Below, one piece after another: positions 16,791-26,320 of a stretch of 64,000 nt of DNA (position 1 is its first letter; every line of letters starts with the position of its first letter). The position numbers and the translations under genes are program-made. Where the stretch lies: the NCBI GenBank assembly GCA_937890595.1, contig CALADM010000014.1, positions 1-64,000 of the forward strand, in the 5' to 3' direction. The notes beneath the pieces were generated by a model. That model saw only the letters and a program-made list of their open reading frames with translations, searched no databases and was not told the DNA's origin. The DNA comes from CAJMNU01 sp905214855. GTDB lineage: Bacteria > Bacillota > Clostridia > Lachnospirales > Lachnospiraceae.

Positions 16791-19460
16791 ATGAAACTGC
16801 ACACACTTGGAAACAGGAGCAAAACAGGATACACCACATGGGGATGCCTGTGGGAGAAGGGAAGATGTACAGAGGCGACATCTTATGTTCTTTTGAATGA
16901 GGACAAGACAGAAGTTCCAATGCAGACCAGAACAACTGCTTACTGGCCAGATGGTTCTGTCAAATGGACGGCACATACAGCAAATGCAGTCCTTTTGGGA
17001 GATGAGATTGAAGTTTTGGATTCTAAAGGATCTGTAGCAGATGAAAAGAAAGAAGCTCTTCAGGTGAAAGAGGACGACAAAGAGATTCAGATCTGTTCTG
17101 GCAACATGGAATTTGTAGTTCCAAAAGATGGAAAACAGCTGCTTTCTTCTGTGACACGCAATGGAAAAAGAGTACTTGCTGATGCGAAACCGGTAGTTCT
17201 TATGGAACATCCTGTAGAATGGAATGGATATACAGGAAAGATCCAGAAAGAATATGAGCCTGTTATTGATGAGGTGTGCATTGAGGAAGCAGGAGATCTG
17301 CAGATCATTGTAAAGTATACAGGATGCCATATAATAGAAGATGATACTGCTTTGGATGCAAAACCGACAAAGGCAGAGGATGGAATCCGTAAGATCCCAT
17401 TTGTGATCCGCATGAAAGTAGGACTTGGAAGCAATCGTGTGGACTTTACACATACCTTTTTGTATGCAGCAGATGAGGATCAGGACTTCTTAAAAGGCTT
17501 GGGAATCCGTTTCCATGTTCCAATGGCAGGAAAAGTATATAACCGCCATGTGAAATGTATGGGTGATCATGGAGTGTTCCATGAAAGTCTGGCACAGCTG
17601 CTTTCTTGGAGACCGAGAGTAGCGCAGGAAGTCTATGCAGCGCAGATCCGTGGAGAAAAATTGGAACTGACAGGGGAGAATGAAGCAACTGTCAATAAAG
17701 TGCTGGAGGATATGCCGTTCTGGAGCGAGTATGATATCTGTCAGGACAGCGCAGACCATTTTGCGATCAAAAAGAAGATCAAAGATGCAAATTGCTGTTA
17801 TCTGGATTCTTTACAGGGAAACAGAACAGATGGTGGTGCGGCATTTGGTTCTGAAAATGGTTCTGTAATGTTCTCCATCCGTGATTTCTGGGAGAAATAT
17901 CCGTCAGGATATACCTTTAAAGATCTGACAGAAGATATGGCAGAGGCAGATGTATGGTTCTGGTCTCCATCCGCAGAGGCAATGGATTTCCGCCACTATG
18001 CAAACCGTGGTTACAATCAGGTATACTATGAGGGCTATGATTATAAAGGGGCAACACCGTACGGAATCGCATGTACCAGTGAGTGTTCTGTTTCATTCTC
18101 AGAGGATGTGATTCCATCCGATGAGGAGATCACATTCTTGGCACAGAGTGTAAAATATCCAGTTCAGTATGTTGGAACACCAGAATTCTACCATGATCAT
18201 AGAGCATTTGGTTATTGGTCTCTTCCTTCTAAAGATAATGAGACAGAAAGATGGCTGGAAGAACAGCTGGATCGTGCTATTGAGTTCTACAAAAATGAAG
18301 TAGAGCAGAGAAAATGGTATGGTATGTTTAACTATGGTGATTTTATGCATACCTATGACAAGGAACGTCATCAGTGGCGTTATGATATGGGTGGTTATGC
18401 ATGGGATAACACAGAATTAGTGCCGACTTTGTGGCTCTGGTACATGTTTATGAGAACTGGAAGAGAAGATGTCTTTATTCTGGCAGAGAAGTTATCCAGA
18501 CATGCTTCTGAGGTAGATGTATACCATATGGGAAAATACAAAGGTCTTGGCTCACGTCATAATGTAAGACACTGGGGATGCCCATGTAAAGAGGCACGTA
18601 TCGCTATGGCAGCACATCATCGTTTCTACTATTATATGACAGGCGATAAGAGACTGGAAGATATCTTTGATGAGTTAAAAGACAATGAGATGACTTTCCT
18701 GAATAAAGATCCATTGGGAGACTTCTATACAAAGGAAGAAATGGTGTACCCAAGTCATGCAAGAAGTGGTCCGGACTGGTCTTCCCTGTGTGCAAACTGG
18801 ATGACACAGTGGGAGCGTTTCAATGATGAGAAGTACAAAGAGAAACTGTTGGTTGGTATGACAGATATCAAAAATGCACCGTTAAAGCTGGTGTCCGGTC
18901 CTGATTTTGAGTTTGACCCGAAAACAGTACATCTTCGTTATATTGGAGAGCGTGCAGCAGGCGGTACACATCTTCAGATCTGTATGGGAGCGCCGGAAGT
19001 ATGGATGGAGATGGCAGATCTTCTGGACGATGAAGAGTGGAAGAAGATGATGGCAGAATACGGACGTTTCTATTATCTGCCAAGGGAACAGCAATTGGAA
19101 GAGTCTAATGGACTGATCGGAGAGAGAGAGTTCAGCCTTCCATTTATGGCAGCAGCTATGGGTGCATATGGTGCAGCCTATCTGAAAGATGACGTTTTAG
19201 CAGAGCGTACATGGAGACATCTCCTTCATTCTCTGACCAGCGAGGGAAATCACGAAGGACTCCAGACAACGATCGTAAAGGATGCAGGAAATCAGGAAAA
19301 TCTGGTAGAGATCCCATGGATTTCTACAAACTTTACAGCACAGTGGTGCCTGAATGTGATCGTAGTTTTGGAATTTATCCGCAATTCTCTTCCTAAGACA
19401 CTGGAAGAAGTGGATAAACTGGTAGAGGAAATGCCAAAGGAATTTTTTCGTAAGGCGTGA
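16791..19460 (+). CDS. Exo-rhamnogalacturonan lyase-like protein (PL26/YetA type)
   Basis: The 889-aa protein matches the PcRGLX/YetA family. Its N-terminal RIFT-barrel-like region contains TRTTAYWPDGSVKWTAHT near residue 60, and a central alpha/alpha-toroid part carries HNVRHWGCPCKEARIAMAAH. B. subtilis YetA lies beside the lplABCD importer genes, the same pairing as here. PL26 enzymes release unsaturated galacturonosyl-rhamnose from rhamnogalacturonan I ends. There is no signal peptide, so oligomers imported by the upstream ABC system are the likely substrate. The ATG at 16791 is preferred over the in-frame TTG at 16758 because GGAGGAG ends just before it. Confidence 0.82.
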   Translation: MKLHTLGNRSKTGYTTWGCLWEKGRCTEATSYVLLNEDKTEVPMQTRTTAYWPDGSVKWTAHTANAVLLGDEIEVLDSKGSVADEKKEALQVKEDDKEIQICSGNMEFVVPKDGKQLLSSVTRNGKRVLADAKPVVLMEHPVEWNGYTGKIQKEYEPVIDEVCIEEAGDLQIIVKYTGCHIIEDDTALDAKPTKAEDGIRKIPFVIRMKVGLGSNRVDFTHTFLYAADEDQDFLKGLGIRFHVPMAGKVYNRHVKCMGDHGVFHESLAQLLSWRPRVAQEVYAAQIRGEKLELTGENEATVNKVLEDMPFWSEYDICQDSADHFAIKKKIKDANCCYLDSLQGNRTDGGAAFGSENGSVMFSIRDFWEKYPSGYTFKDLTEDMAEADVWFWSPSAEAMDFRHYANRGYNQVYYEGYDYKGATPYGIACTSECSVSFSEDVIPSDEEITFLAQSVKYPVQYVGTPEFYHDHRAFGYWSLPSKDNETERWLEEQLDRAIEFYKNEVEQRKWYGMFNYGDFMHTYDKERHQWRYDMGGYAWDNTELVPTLWLWYMFMRTGREDVFILAEKLSRHASEVDVYHMGKYKGLGSRHNVRHWGCPCKEARIAMAAHHRFYYYMTGDKRLEDIFDELKDNEMTFLNKDPLGDFYTKEEMVYPSHARSGPDWSSLCANWMTQWERFNDEKYKEKLLVGMTDIKNAPLKLVSGPDFEFDPKTVHLRYIGERAAGGTHLQICMGAPEVWMEMADLLDDEEWKKMMAEYGRFYYLPREQQLEESNGLIGEREFSLPFMAAAMGAYGAAYLKDDVLAERTWRHLLHSLTSEGNHEGLQTTIVKDAGNQENLVEIPWISTNFTAQWCLNVIVVLEFIRNSLPKTLEEVDKLVEEMPKEFFRKA

Positions 19461-19478
19461 AAAGAAAAGGGAAAAATA

Positions 19479-20201
19479 ATGAAAACCAAGAAGAAACCAG
19501 TGATTTATATTGCAGGAGATTCTACAGCGCAGTCCTACAGTGAGAGCGCCAGACCACAGACTGGATGGGGGGAGTGTCTGCTCCCCTTCCTGTGCGAAGG
19601 TCAGGGAGTGATAGAAGAGTCCCACAGGGAAAATTGTCCGTTTGAGCAGGAAAAACGCTATGAGTCTGAGAATCTGATCGTAGATAACTGTGCGATGGCA
19701 GGGCGTTCTTCAAGGACATTCCGTGAAGAGGGGCGTTTAAGTGACATAGAGGCACAGATACAAGAGGGAGATTATCTTTTGATCCAGTTTGGACATAATG
19801 ATGCATCTGCCTCTAAACCAGAGAGGTTTGTATCTGTGGAAAATTTTGCAGAATCTCTGATATACTATGTAGATGCAGCAAGAAAAGTAAATGCTACGCC
19901 AGTGTTGATCTCTTCTATTGCACTGCGCCCATGTCAGGAAAATACAGTTGGAGATGTGGGAGAGATTGCAAGACTGCTGCCCCTGTATGCAAGAGAGATG
20001 GAAAAACTTGCAGAGCGTGAAAATCTTTGTTATCTGAACCTTGGAGCAAAAACACAGGAAGCGTGTAAAGCTGTCGGGGAGGCTGTGACAAAACTTTGGT
20101 ATAAAGAGGACAATGTCCATCTCGTTTTAGAGGGAGCACAAAAGTACGCAGGACTTCTGGCAGAACTCATTAAGAGTGAAGGCAGATTATCAAATCAGTA
20201 A
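19479..20201 (+). CDS. SGNH-family rhamnogalacturonan acetylesterase-like protein
   Basis: The 240-aa SGNH hydrolase shows all four blocks: GDSTAQSY with the catalytic serine at residue 15, a glycine block in AGRSSRTF, GHNDAS with the asparagine, and DNVHLV with the Asp-His pair near residue 210. This arrangement is that of rhamnogalacturonan acetylesterases such as YesT/RhgT, which remove acetyl groups that block lyases and hydrolases. No signal peptide is visible. It lies 18 bases after the lyase gene and ends the locus. Confidence 0.87.
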   Translation: MKTKKKPVIYIAGDSTAQSYSESARPQTGWGECLLPFLCEGQGVIEESHRENCPFEQEKRYESENLIVDNCAMAGRSSRTFREEGRLSDIEAQIQEGDYLLIQFGHNDASASKPERFVSVENFAESLIYYVDAARKVNATPVLISSIALRPCQENTVGDVGEIARLLPLYAREMEKLAERENLCYLNLGAKTQEACKAVGEAVTKLWYKEDNVHLVLEGAQKYAGLLAELIKSEGRLSNQ

Positions 20202-20283
20202 TAGCAATAGATAATAGAAATCAGTAATATAAATACGTAATATAAATCATTAATACAGATATATCCTATCAATGTAGTTGTGG

Positions 20284-20319
20284 AAAAGCTGTTGCATAAT
20301 CATGTATGCACAGCTTTTT
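20284..20319 (+). terminator. Terminator of the rhamnogalacturonan locus
   Basis: AAAAGCTGT and ACAGCTTTT close an imperfect stem that continues with TGCAT / ATGCA, followed by a T-rich tail. The remainder of 20202-20507 contains only a weak TTGACA (20383) and TATAAT (20411) pair, too far apart for a confident promoter of lgt. Confidence 0.7.
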
Positions 20320-20507
20320 CTGTTATCAGTTAGGGTTTTCATAGCTGGTTATGGGATCAGTCTGATATCATGAAAGAAAGACTTGACATCAATGCCGTGG
20401 CATGTAATAGTATAATGCAATGAGAAGATGTTGACCTGAAATTTTAACAGTATGTGTTGTACATAATGTTGGGATAATATGGGAAAACAGGAAAGGAGCA
20501 GATTACT

Positions 20508-21272
20508 GTGAAGAATGATCTGTTTACAATTGGTAATTTTACAATCCATGGATATGGTCTGATGATCGGCATTGGAATTATCGCTGCCTATGGAAGTGCG
20601 GTGTATCGTGCCAAAAGAAAAGGATTGGACGAGGATGTCTTAGATGGGCTGGCGATATGGGCTGTCTTGTTCGGACTTTTGGGAGCAAAACTGCTGTTTT
20701 ATATCACATCATGGAAAGAGATTATGGCAGATCCGTCTATTTTATGGAAATTTACAGATGGATTTGTAGTGTACGGAGGAATAATAGGGGGTATCCTTGG
20801 TGGATATCTGTATGCAAAGAGAAAGAAGATCAGTTTTGTGAAATACGCAGATCTGGTGCTGCCATCTGTAGCTCTGGCACAGGGATTTGGGCGCATTGGC
20901 TGTCTGCTTGCCGGTTGCTGTTATGGCTTACAGACAGATGGTGCATTCTGCATTGTATTTAAAGATTCTGATTTTGCTCCAAACAATGTTCCGCTTTTGC
21001 CGACACAGATCATTTCCAGTGTTTTGGATTTTGCACATTTCTTTGTCTTGATCTGGATTGCAAGGAAAGTGAAGAAAGATGGAGTAGTAGCTTCTCTGTA
21101 TCTGATTTTTTACAGTATAGGACGATTTATACTGGAGTTTTTCAGAGGAGATCTGATCCGTGGAAGTGTGGGAGTTTTATCTACATCCCAGTTTATTTCG
21201 TTATTTATTCTGGCAGCAGGTATTGTGTGTTTATTTGGAAGTTTAAAAAAGAAACAGGAAGTTTTGGATTGA
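20508..21272 (+). CDS. lgt: Prolipoprotein diacylglyceryl transferase
   Basis: The 254-aa membrane enzyme transfers diacylglycerol from phosphatidylglycerol to the lipobox cysteine of prolipoproteins, the first step of lipoprotein maturation. The protein has about seven hydrophobic segments and the clostridial version of the Lgt signature, GRIGCLLAGCCYG, followed by GRFILEFFRGD near the end. It starts with GTG, supported by GAAAGGAG ten bases upstream. The gene stands alone between terminators. The lipoproteins at 15076, 31845 and 59693 would be among its substrates. Confidence 0.93.
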   Translation: MKNDLFTIGNFTIHGYGLMIGIGIIAAYGSAVYRAKRKGLDEDVLDGLAIWAVLFGLLGAKLLFYITSWKEIMADPSILWKFTDGFVVYGGIIGGILGGYLYAKRKKISFVKYADLVLPSVALAQGFGRIGCLLAGCCYGLQTDGAFCIVFKDSDFAPNNVPLLPTQIISSVLDFAHFFVLIWIARKVKKDGVVASLYLIFYSIGRFILEFFRGDLIRGSVGVLSTSQFISLFILAAGIVCLFGSLKKKQEVLD

Positions 21273-21342
21273 AAACAGGATATCCATTCCATTATAAGAA
21301 GTATCTATAAGAGTTAGCAAGTTGTTATATATGCGTGTTTCT

Positions 21343-21390
21343 ATACCCTGATATATGTTCTGATACGGACATATATTGGGGTGTTTTTTT
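21343..21390 (+). terminator. Terminator of lgt
   Basis: TACCCTGATATATGT pairs with ACATATATTGGGGTG (using G-T pairs) around a 11-base loop, followed by seven T. Confidence 0.85.
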
Positions 21391-21524
21391 CGTCAGGACA
21401 TAAATTGCTCACATTTTTATCAAAAACTTACCACATTTTTTTCACAAATTGGACGTAGTATTTTAAAAGCGATATCTTGTGAGAAGATATCTATTATAGA
21501 AGGTATACATGGGAGGTAACAGAA

Positions 21525-22664
21525 TTGATCGAAGTCAAAAATCTTGTAAAGGACTATGGAGGTCATGTTGCGGTAGATCATTTGGATTTTACTGTGGAAG
21601 ATGGCTATATTTATGGATTTTTAGGACCAAATGGAGCTGGAAAATCTACTACGATGAATATGATGACAGGCTATCTGGGAGCGACAAGCGGTGAAATTAT
21701 TATTAATGGACACAATATTTTAGATGAGCCTGAGGAGGCGAAGAAAAATATTGGGTATTTGCCAGAGATTCCCCCTCTATATACAGAAATGACAGTTATA
21801 GAGTATCTGGATTTTGCGGCTCAGCTCAAAAAAATCCAGAAAAAGAAGAGAAAAGATGAGATAGAACGGGCGATAGAGGTTACAAAGCTGGGAGATGTGC
21901 AAAACCGCCTGATCCGAAATCTCTCAAAAGGATATAAACAGAGGGTAGGTCTGGCACAGGCGATCCTTGGAACGCCTCCGGTTATCATTCTGGATGAACC
22001 GACAGTCGGACTTGATCCTAAGCAGATCATAGAGATCCGTGATCTGATCAAAGAACTGGGAAAACAGCATACAGTTATCCTGAGTTCCCATATTCTTTCA
22101 GAAGTGCGTGCAGTCTGTGATAGAGTGTTAATTCTTGCACATGGAAAATTAGTTGCAAGTGATACACCTGATAATCTGGAAAGGCAGCTTACCGGAGGAC
22201 ATGGGCTGGAACTGACAGTAAAAGGGGAAGAAGAAAGAATACGTCAGACATTAGAGGCTTTGGAATGTGCGAAATATTTGAATTGTGTCCAGATGACAGA
22301 GGGAACAGTGGAAGGCGAATGGAAGCTTTCTTTGGAGATCATGAAAGAGGAGGAGTATGGAAAAGATATCAGAGAGTGCGTATTCTATGGTTTTGCTGAG
22401 GCAAGATGTCCGATCGTCTTCATGACAGAGCAGAAGAAGTCACTGGAAGAAGTATTCCTTGAGCTTACTGAGAGCGAAGCCAAAGATCCGGTGGTATCAG
22501 AGATAGATCAGGAAGAAAAGGCAGAGCTGAAAGAGACAGAAATAACAGAAATGAAAGAGAAAGGTTGGCAAGAGAAAGAAGAAAACAATCAGGAAGAAGA
22601 GATACATCAGGCAGAGCAAAGCAATACAAAGAATGGGGAGGAAGACAATGACAGCAATATTTAA
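21525..22664 (+). CDS. ABC transporter ATP-binding protein (Gld-type)
   Basis: The 379-aa ATPase has Walker A GPNGAGKST near residue 37, the signature LSKGYKQRVGLAQA and Walker B VIILDEPTVGLD, so it is catalytically intact. The last 60 residues are an unusual Glu/Lys/Gln-rich tail of low complexity. With the next three genes it forms the GldA-F-G plus DUF4340 set, annotated from gliding motility proteins but widespread in non-gliding Firmicutes. The transported substrate is unknown. The start is TTG with GGGAGGTAA six bases upstream. It overlaps the permease gene by 17 bases. Confidence 0.9.
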   Translation: MIEVKNLVKDYGGHVAVDHLDFTVEDGYIYGFLGPNGAGKSTTMNMMTGYLGATSGEIIINGHNILDEPEEAKKNIGYLPEIPPLYTEMTVIEYLDFAAQLKKIQKKKRKDEIERAIEVTKLGDVQNRLIRNLSKGYKQRVGLAQAILGTPPVIILDEPTVGLDPKQIIEIRDLIKELGKQHTVILSSHILSEVRAVCDRVLILAHGKLVASDTPDNLERQLTGGHGLELTVKGEEERIRQTLEALECAKYLNCVQMTEGTVEGEWKLSLEIMKEEEYGKDIRECVFYGFAEARCPIVFMTEQKKSLEEVFLELTESEAKDPVVSEIDQEEKAELKETEITEMKEKGWQEKEENNQEEEIHQAEQSNTKNGEEDNDSNI

Positions 22665-23514
22665 ACGTGAATTAAAATCCTATTTTGAGAGTATGACAGG
22701 ATATATTTTTATTGCTTTTATGATCCTGTTTATGGGGATCTATTTTCTTGCATACAATCTAAATGCAGGATACCCATATTTTTCCTATGCACTGTCCGGT
22801 ATGCTTTTGATCATGGCAATAGGGATTCCTGTGCTGACGATGCGTTGTTTTGCCGATGAGAGAAGAACAAAGACAGATCAGCTTCTTTTGACAGCTCCTG
22901 TCACAGTGATAGAGATCGTAATAGGCAAATATCTGGCAATGGCAGCTGTTTTTTTAGTTCCTGTGTTAGTATACTGTGTCTGTCCTTTGATCATTAAAGC
23001 AAATGGAACAGCATATTTGGCAGCAGATTATAGTGCGATCCTTGCATTCTTTTTGCTGGGATGCCTGTTTATCGCAATTGGCATGTTTCTTTCTTCTTTG
23101 ACTGAGAGTCAGATCATAGCTGCGGTTGGTACGTTCTTTTTTTTGTTGTGTTTGATGCTTTGGGGTGGTTTATTGTCCTTTTTCCCCACAACAGCACAAG
23201 GTTCTCTGATTGGATTTTTCGTGATCCTTCTTTTTATATGTTTTGTGTTATATAGAATGACAGAGAGTTATAAAGTTTCGGCAGGAGTTGGAATTATAGG
23301 GACAGCAGTGTTGGGAGGTCTGTATTTCTGGAAAGAGGAGCTGTTTGACAGAGCATTAGTGACCATTTTAGAAAAGTTTGATGTGGTTGGATTGTTTGAT
23401 CAGTTTGCACAGAGTCATATGTTTGATGTCAGCGGATTGATTTTGTATCTGAGTGCGATTTTCCTGTTTTTATTTTTGACTGTACAGTCTATAGAAAAGA
23501 GAAGATGGAGCTAG
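22648..23514 (+). CDS. ABC-2 type permease (GldF-like)
   Basis: The 288-aa membrane subunit has six hydrophobic segments, the first at SYFESMTGYIFIAFMILFMG. It is partner of the upstream ATPase. The ATG at 22648 is preferred to the one at 22633 because the ribosome site GGGGAGGA lies between them. The overlap with the upstream gene suggests coupled translation. Confidence 0.88.
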   Translation: MTAIFKRELKSYFESMTGYIFIAFMILFMGIYFLAYNLNAGYPYFSYALSGMLLIMAIGIPVLTMRCFADERRTKTDQLLLTAPVTVIEIVIGKYLAMAAVFLVPVLVYCVCPLIIKANGTAYLAADYSAILAFFLLGCLFIAIGMFLSSLTESQIIAAVGTFFFLLCLMLWGGLLSFFPTTAQGSLIGFFVILLFICFVLYRMTESYKVSAGVGIIGTAVLGGLYFWKEELFDRALVTILEKFDVVGLFDQFAQSHMFDVSGLILYLSAIFLFLFLTVQSIEKRRWS

Positions 23515-23527
23515 GAGGGGAAACAGA

Positions 23528-24898
23528 ATGAATCAAAAATTGAAAAAAGGCGGATACAGCGCTGCTTTTATTGCAATTGTGATTGCGATTGTTGTAGCAG
23601 TCAATATGATCGCAGGATTGATGCCAGAACATATGAAACAGATTGATGTCAGTGGAAAAAATCTGTATGAACTAAGTGATACCACAATAGAGCTTTTAGA
23701 CAATCTACAACAGGATGTTACCTTATATGTGGTGGGAGATCCGACCATGCTGGATGAAAGAATCCAGAATATAGCAGAACGCTATGGAGCAGCCTCATCA
23801 CATATCAAAGTAGAAAATCTGGATCCAGTCCTGCATCCGTCTGTGCTGACAGATTATGAAGCCGAAGACCAGACGATCCTTGTCTCCTGTGAGGCTACAG
23901 GAAAGAAAGAGACCATACATTTTTACGATATCGTTTTATATGACCAGATGGCAATGTATTATGGACAATATCAGGAATCTGAGTTTGATGGTGAGGGACA
24001 GATCAGCAGTGCCATTGCTATGGTAACGAACGAATCCAATAAAAAGATCTATACATTGGAAGGACATCAGGAGGCAGATCTCACGGATACAGTCAAAGAC
24101 CTTTTGGCAAAATCCAGCATGGAGATAGATACTTGTAATCTTTTGACAGGTAATGGAGTGCCGGAAGATGCAGATATGATTTTAATGTATGCTCCCCAGC
24201 TTGATCTGGCGGAAGATGAACGTGAGATGTTATCTGAGTATTTACATGCCGGAGGACAGGTAATGATTCTTGCTGGACCTTCTGAGAAAGAAAGACCAAA
24301 TCTGAATGCTTTGACAGAGGAATTTGGTCTTACCATCCAAGAAGGATATCTTGCAGATATGAAGTCTTACTACAGGAACAATCCTTATTACGTTTTTCCA
24401 ACCTTTGAGACAGGAAGCAGCATTCTGAGTGGGATTTCTTCTTCTACACCAGCTTTACTGGTAGATGCAATGGGAATGACACAGACAGAGACACTGGAAG
24501 ATGGAGTGACGGTGACCCCTTTCCTGACGACTACAGATCAGGGGGTTTTAGTAAAAGATGAGAATACGCAGGAAGAGGGAAGCTATTTGATTGGTGCAGT
24601 AGCAACTAAAAATGTAGATGAGGTGACTGGAAGACTTACAGTGGTTACAGCCTCATCTCTGATTTCTGATATTGTGACACAGACATTTTCCAATGTTTCT
24701 AATCTGGATATTTTTATGAATGCGGTTACGGCGGGATTTGATGATGTACAGAATATATCTGTTCCGGCAAAAAGTCTGGCTGAGACGTATAACACTGTTT
24801 TAAATGGTGGAACATGGGGAATTTTGTTTATTGCTGTGATTCCGATTATTCTTGTTTTTACAGGTTTGGCAGTCTGGATGAAGAGAAGGAGATTGTAG
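23528..24898 (+). CDS. GldG-family ABC system auxiliary protein
   Basis: The 456-aa protein has one membrane segment near residues 11-33, a long extracytoplasmic part (about residues 34-425) and a second membrane segment near 430-450 followed by KRRRL. The extracytoplasmic part contains the pattern LYELSDTTIELLDNL and ILAGPSE typical of the GldG/ABC-type uncharacterised domain, which has a sugar-kinase/intraflagellar-transport-like fold. It is probably the surface component of the transporter. The upstream gene is 13 bases away, so they are cotranscribed. Confidence 0.85.
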   Translation: MNQKLKKGGYSAAFIAIVIAIVVAVNMIAGLMPEHMKQIDVSGKNLYELSDTTIELLDNLQQDVTLYVVGDPTMLDERIQNIAERYGAASSHIKVENLDPVLHPSVLTDYEAEDQTILVSCEATGKKETIHFYDIVLYDQMAMYYGQYQESEFDGEGQISSAIAMVTNESNKKIYTLEGHQEADLTDTVKDLLAKSSMEIDTCNLLTGNGVPEDADMILMYAPQLDLAEDEREMLSEYLHAGGQVMILAGPSEKERPNLNALTEEFGLTIQEGYLADMKSYYRNNPYYVFPTFETGSSILSGISSSTPALLVDAMGMTQTETLEDGVTVTPFLTTTDQGVLVKDENTQEEGSYLIGAVATKNVDEVTGRLTVVTASSLISDIVTQTFSNVSNLDIFMNAVTAGFDDVQNISVPAKSLAETYNTVLNGGTWGILFIAVIPIILVFTGLAVWMKRRRL

Positions 24899-25031
24899 GT
24901 AATTTGGTGGGATGACAGTGTAAAGCAAATGATAGCGTAGAATTGCTATAAAAACGTTATAAAAATGCCATCAAACCATCATCAAAGCACCATAAAAATG
25001 ATATAAGACATTGTATAAGGAGGCGGATTCT

Positions 25032-26144
25032 TTGAAGAAAATGAAAAATCCACTTTTCCTTGCAGCAGGTGTTCTGGTTATTTTGGGAGCTGCTTATGTT
25101 GGCATCTCCCAGATGAATGCCTCTGCAGAGAAAAAAGAAGAAGAGCAGAAAGAATATGTTGTAAAAATGGACGATGTATCAGAACTTTCTTTCTATAATG
25201 GAAAAGATGTGCTGGGATTTGTACGAGTGGGAGAGGAATGGGAATACAAAACCGATCCAGAATTTCCGTTAAACCAGAATATATTTTCACGGATTGAGAC
25301 AGATGCCTCTGATCTGGAACCAGTGCGTATTTTGAAAGATGCAGAGGCGACAGATGTATACGGCTTGGATGAACCCCAATACTGGGTTCAGATGACTGGA
25401 ACAGACGGGACGGTAAAAAAGGTACAGATTGGAGACCAGACGGATACCAATTATTATGCCTGTGTGGAAGGAGAAGAGACAGTATATACCATTAGTTCCA
25501 GTCTTCCATCTGAATTGCAGTATGATCTGTATGATCTGATCCAGTTGGAGAGTATTCAGAGTGTATCAGCCGACCAAATCTTGTCTGTGACTGTAGAAAA
25601 GGCAGATGGAAACGGATATTTCCTGCAAAAGGAGGAAAAAGAGATCGCCAAAGAGGCAGAAAGCTCTGGCGGGACAGATATGACGGAAAACTCTGGTGAG
25701 GCAGATATGACGGAAAGTTCCAGTGAGGAAGATGTGACAGAAAGTGAGCCAGAAAGCCCAGAAGATACAGAACTTGTTGTAGAATGGTATATCCAAGATC
25801 AGGATAGGAGTGAGGAGAGAAGAAAATTAGAGGCAAGTGGAACTGGAGATGTGGTAACAGATGCGATTTCCTCTCTCTATGTCTCTTCTTGTGAAAATTA
25901 TAAGGCAACAGATGAGATGCTTGAAGAGTATGGATTAGGACAGCCAATCCAGATCACCTATACCTATGAGACGGTTTCTGAGGATGGAAGTACAAAAGAA
26001 GAAAGTATGACATTGAAAGTTGGAAATATAGATGAAAACGGGGAGTATTATTTTGTAAATCTTCCAGAATCTATGGCAATCAATAAGGTCAATGCAGAGA
26101 ATCTGAAAAAGGTGATTGAAAAAGCACCTGAAAACTTTCAATAA
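25032..26144 (+). CDS. DUF4340 domain-containing membrane-anchored protein
   Basis: The 370-aa protein has one N-terminal membrane anchor (PLFLAAGVLVILGAAYVGI) and the rest outside the cell. DUF4340 repeats cover roughly residues 60-180 and 255-360. Between them lies an acidic linker with the repeated pattern TENSGEADMTESSSEEDVTE. DUF4340 proteins regularly accompany GldA/F/G sets and are thought to form their extracytoplasmic part. The TTG start at 25032 is chosen because AAGGAGG ends eight bases before it; the in-frame TTG at 25011 lies ahead of that site. The 133 bases before the gene hold AT-rich sequence with no clear terminator. Confidence 0.8.
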   Translation: MKKMKNPLFLAAGVLVILGAAYVGISQMNASAEKKEEEQKEYVVKMDDVSELSFYNGKDVLGFVRVGEEWEYKTDPEFPLNQNIFSRIETDASDLEPVRILKDAEATDVYGLDEPQYWVQMTGTDGTVKKVQIGDQTDTNYYACVEGEETVYTISSSLPSELQYDLYDLIQLESIQSVSADQILSVTVEKADGNGYFLQKEEKEIAKEAESSGGTDMTENSGEADMTESSSEEDVTESEPESPEDTELVVEWYIQDQDRSEERRKLEASGTGDVVTDAISSLYVSSCENYKATDEMLEEYGLGQPIQITYTYETVSEDGSTKEESMTLKVGNIDENGEYYFVNLPESMAINKVNAENLKKVIEKAPENFQ

Positions 26145-26200
26145 GAATGAAAAAGCATGAAAAATAAGATATAAAACTTGAAAAAGAATGCCGAAAAAAC

Positions 26201-26228
26201 TTGCTCTTACCTGAAATATGAGTATAAT
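26201..26228 (+). promoter_or_regulatory. Promoter of aspartokinase
   Basis: TTGCTC at 26201-26206 and TATAAT at 26223-26228 are separated by 16 bases. The leader of about 85 bases shows no lysine-riboswitch-like sequence. Confidence 0.65.
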
Positions 26229-26320
26229 ATAGAACTTATAATGAAAAATTTTAAAATGATATATGCAAAAACAGAAATACCAAAGTAAAAACGTAAAATC
26301 AGGCAATGGAGGAAAAGCAA

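Noticed and set aside
20383..20416. TTGACA...TATAAT as lgt promoter
   Set aside because: The spacer is 22 bases, outside the workable range, so no promoter was called.
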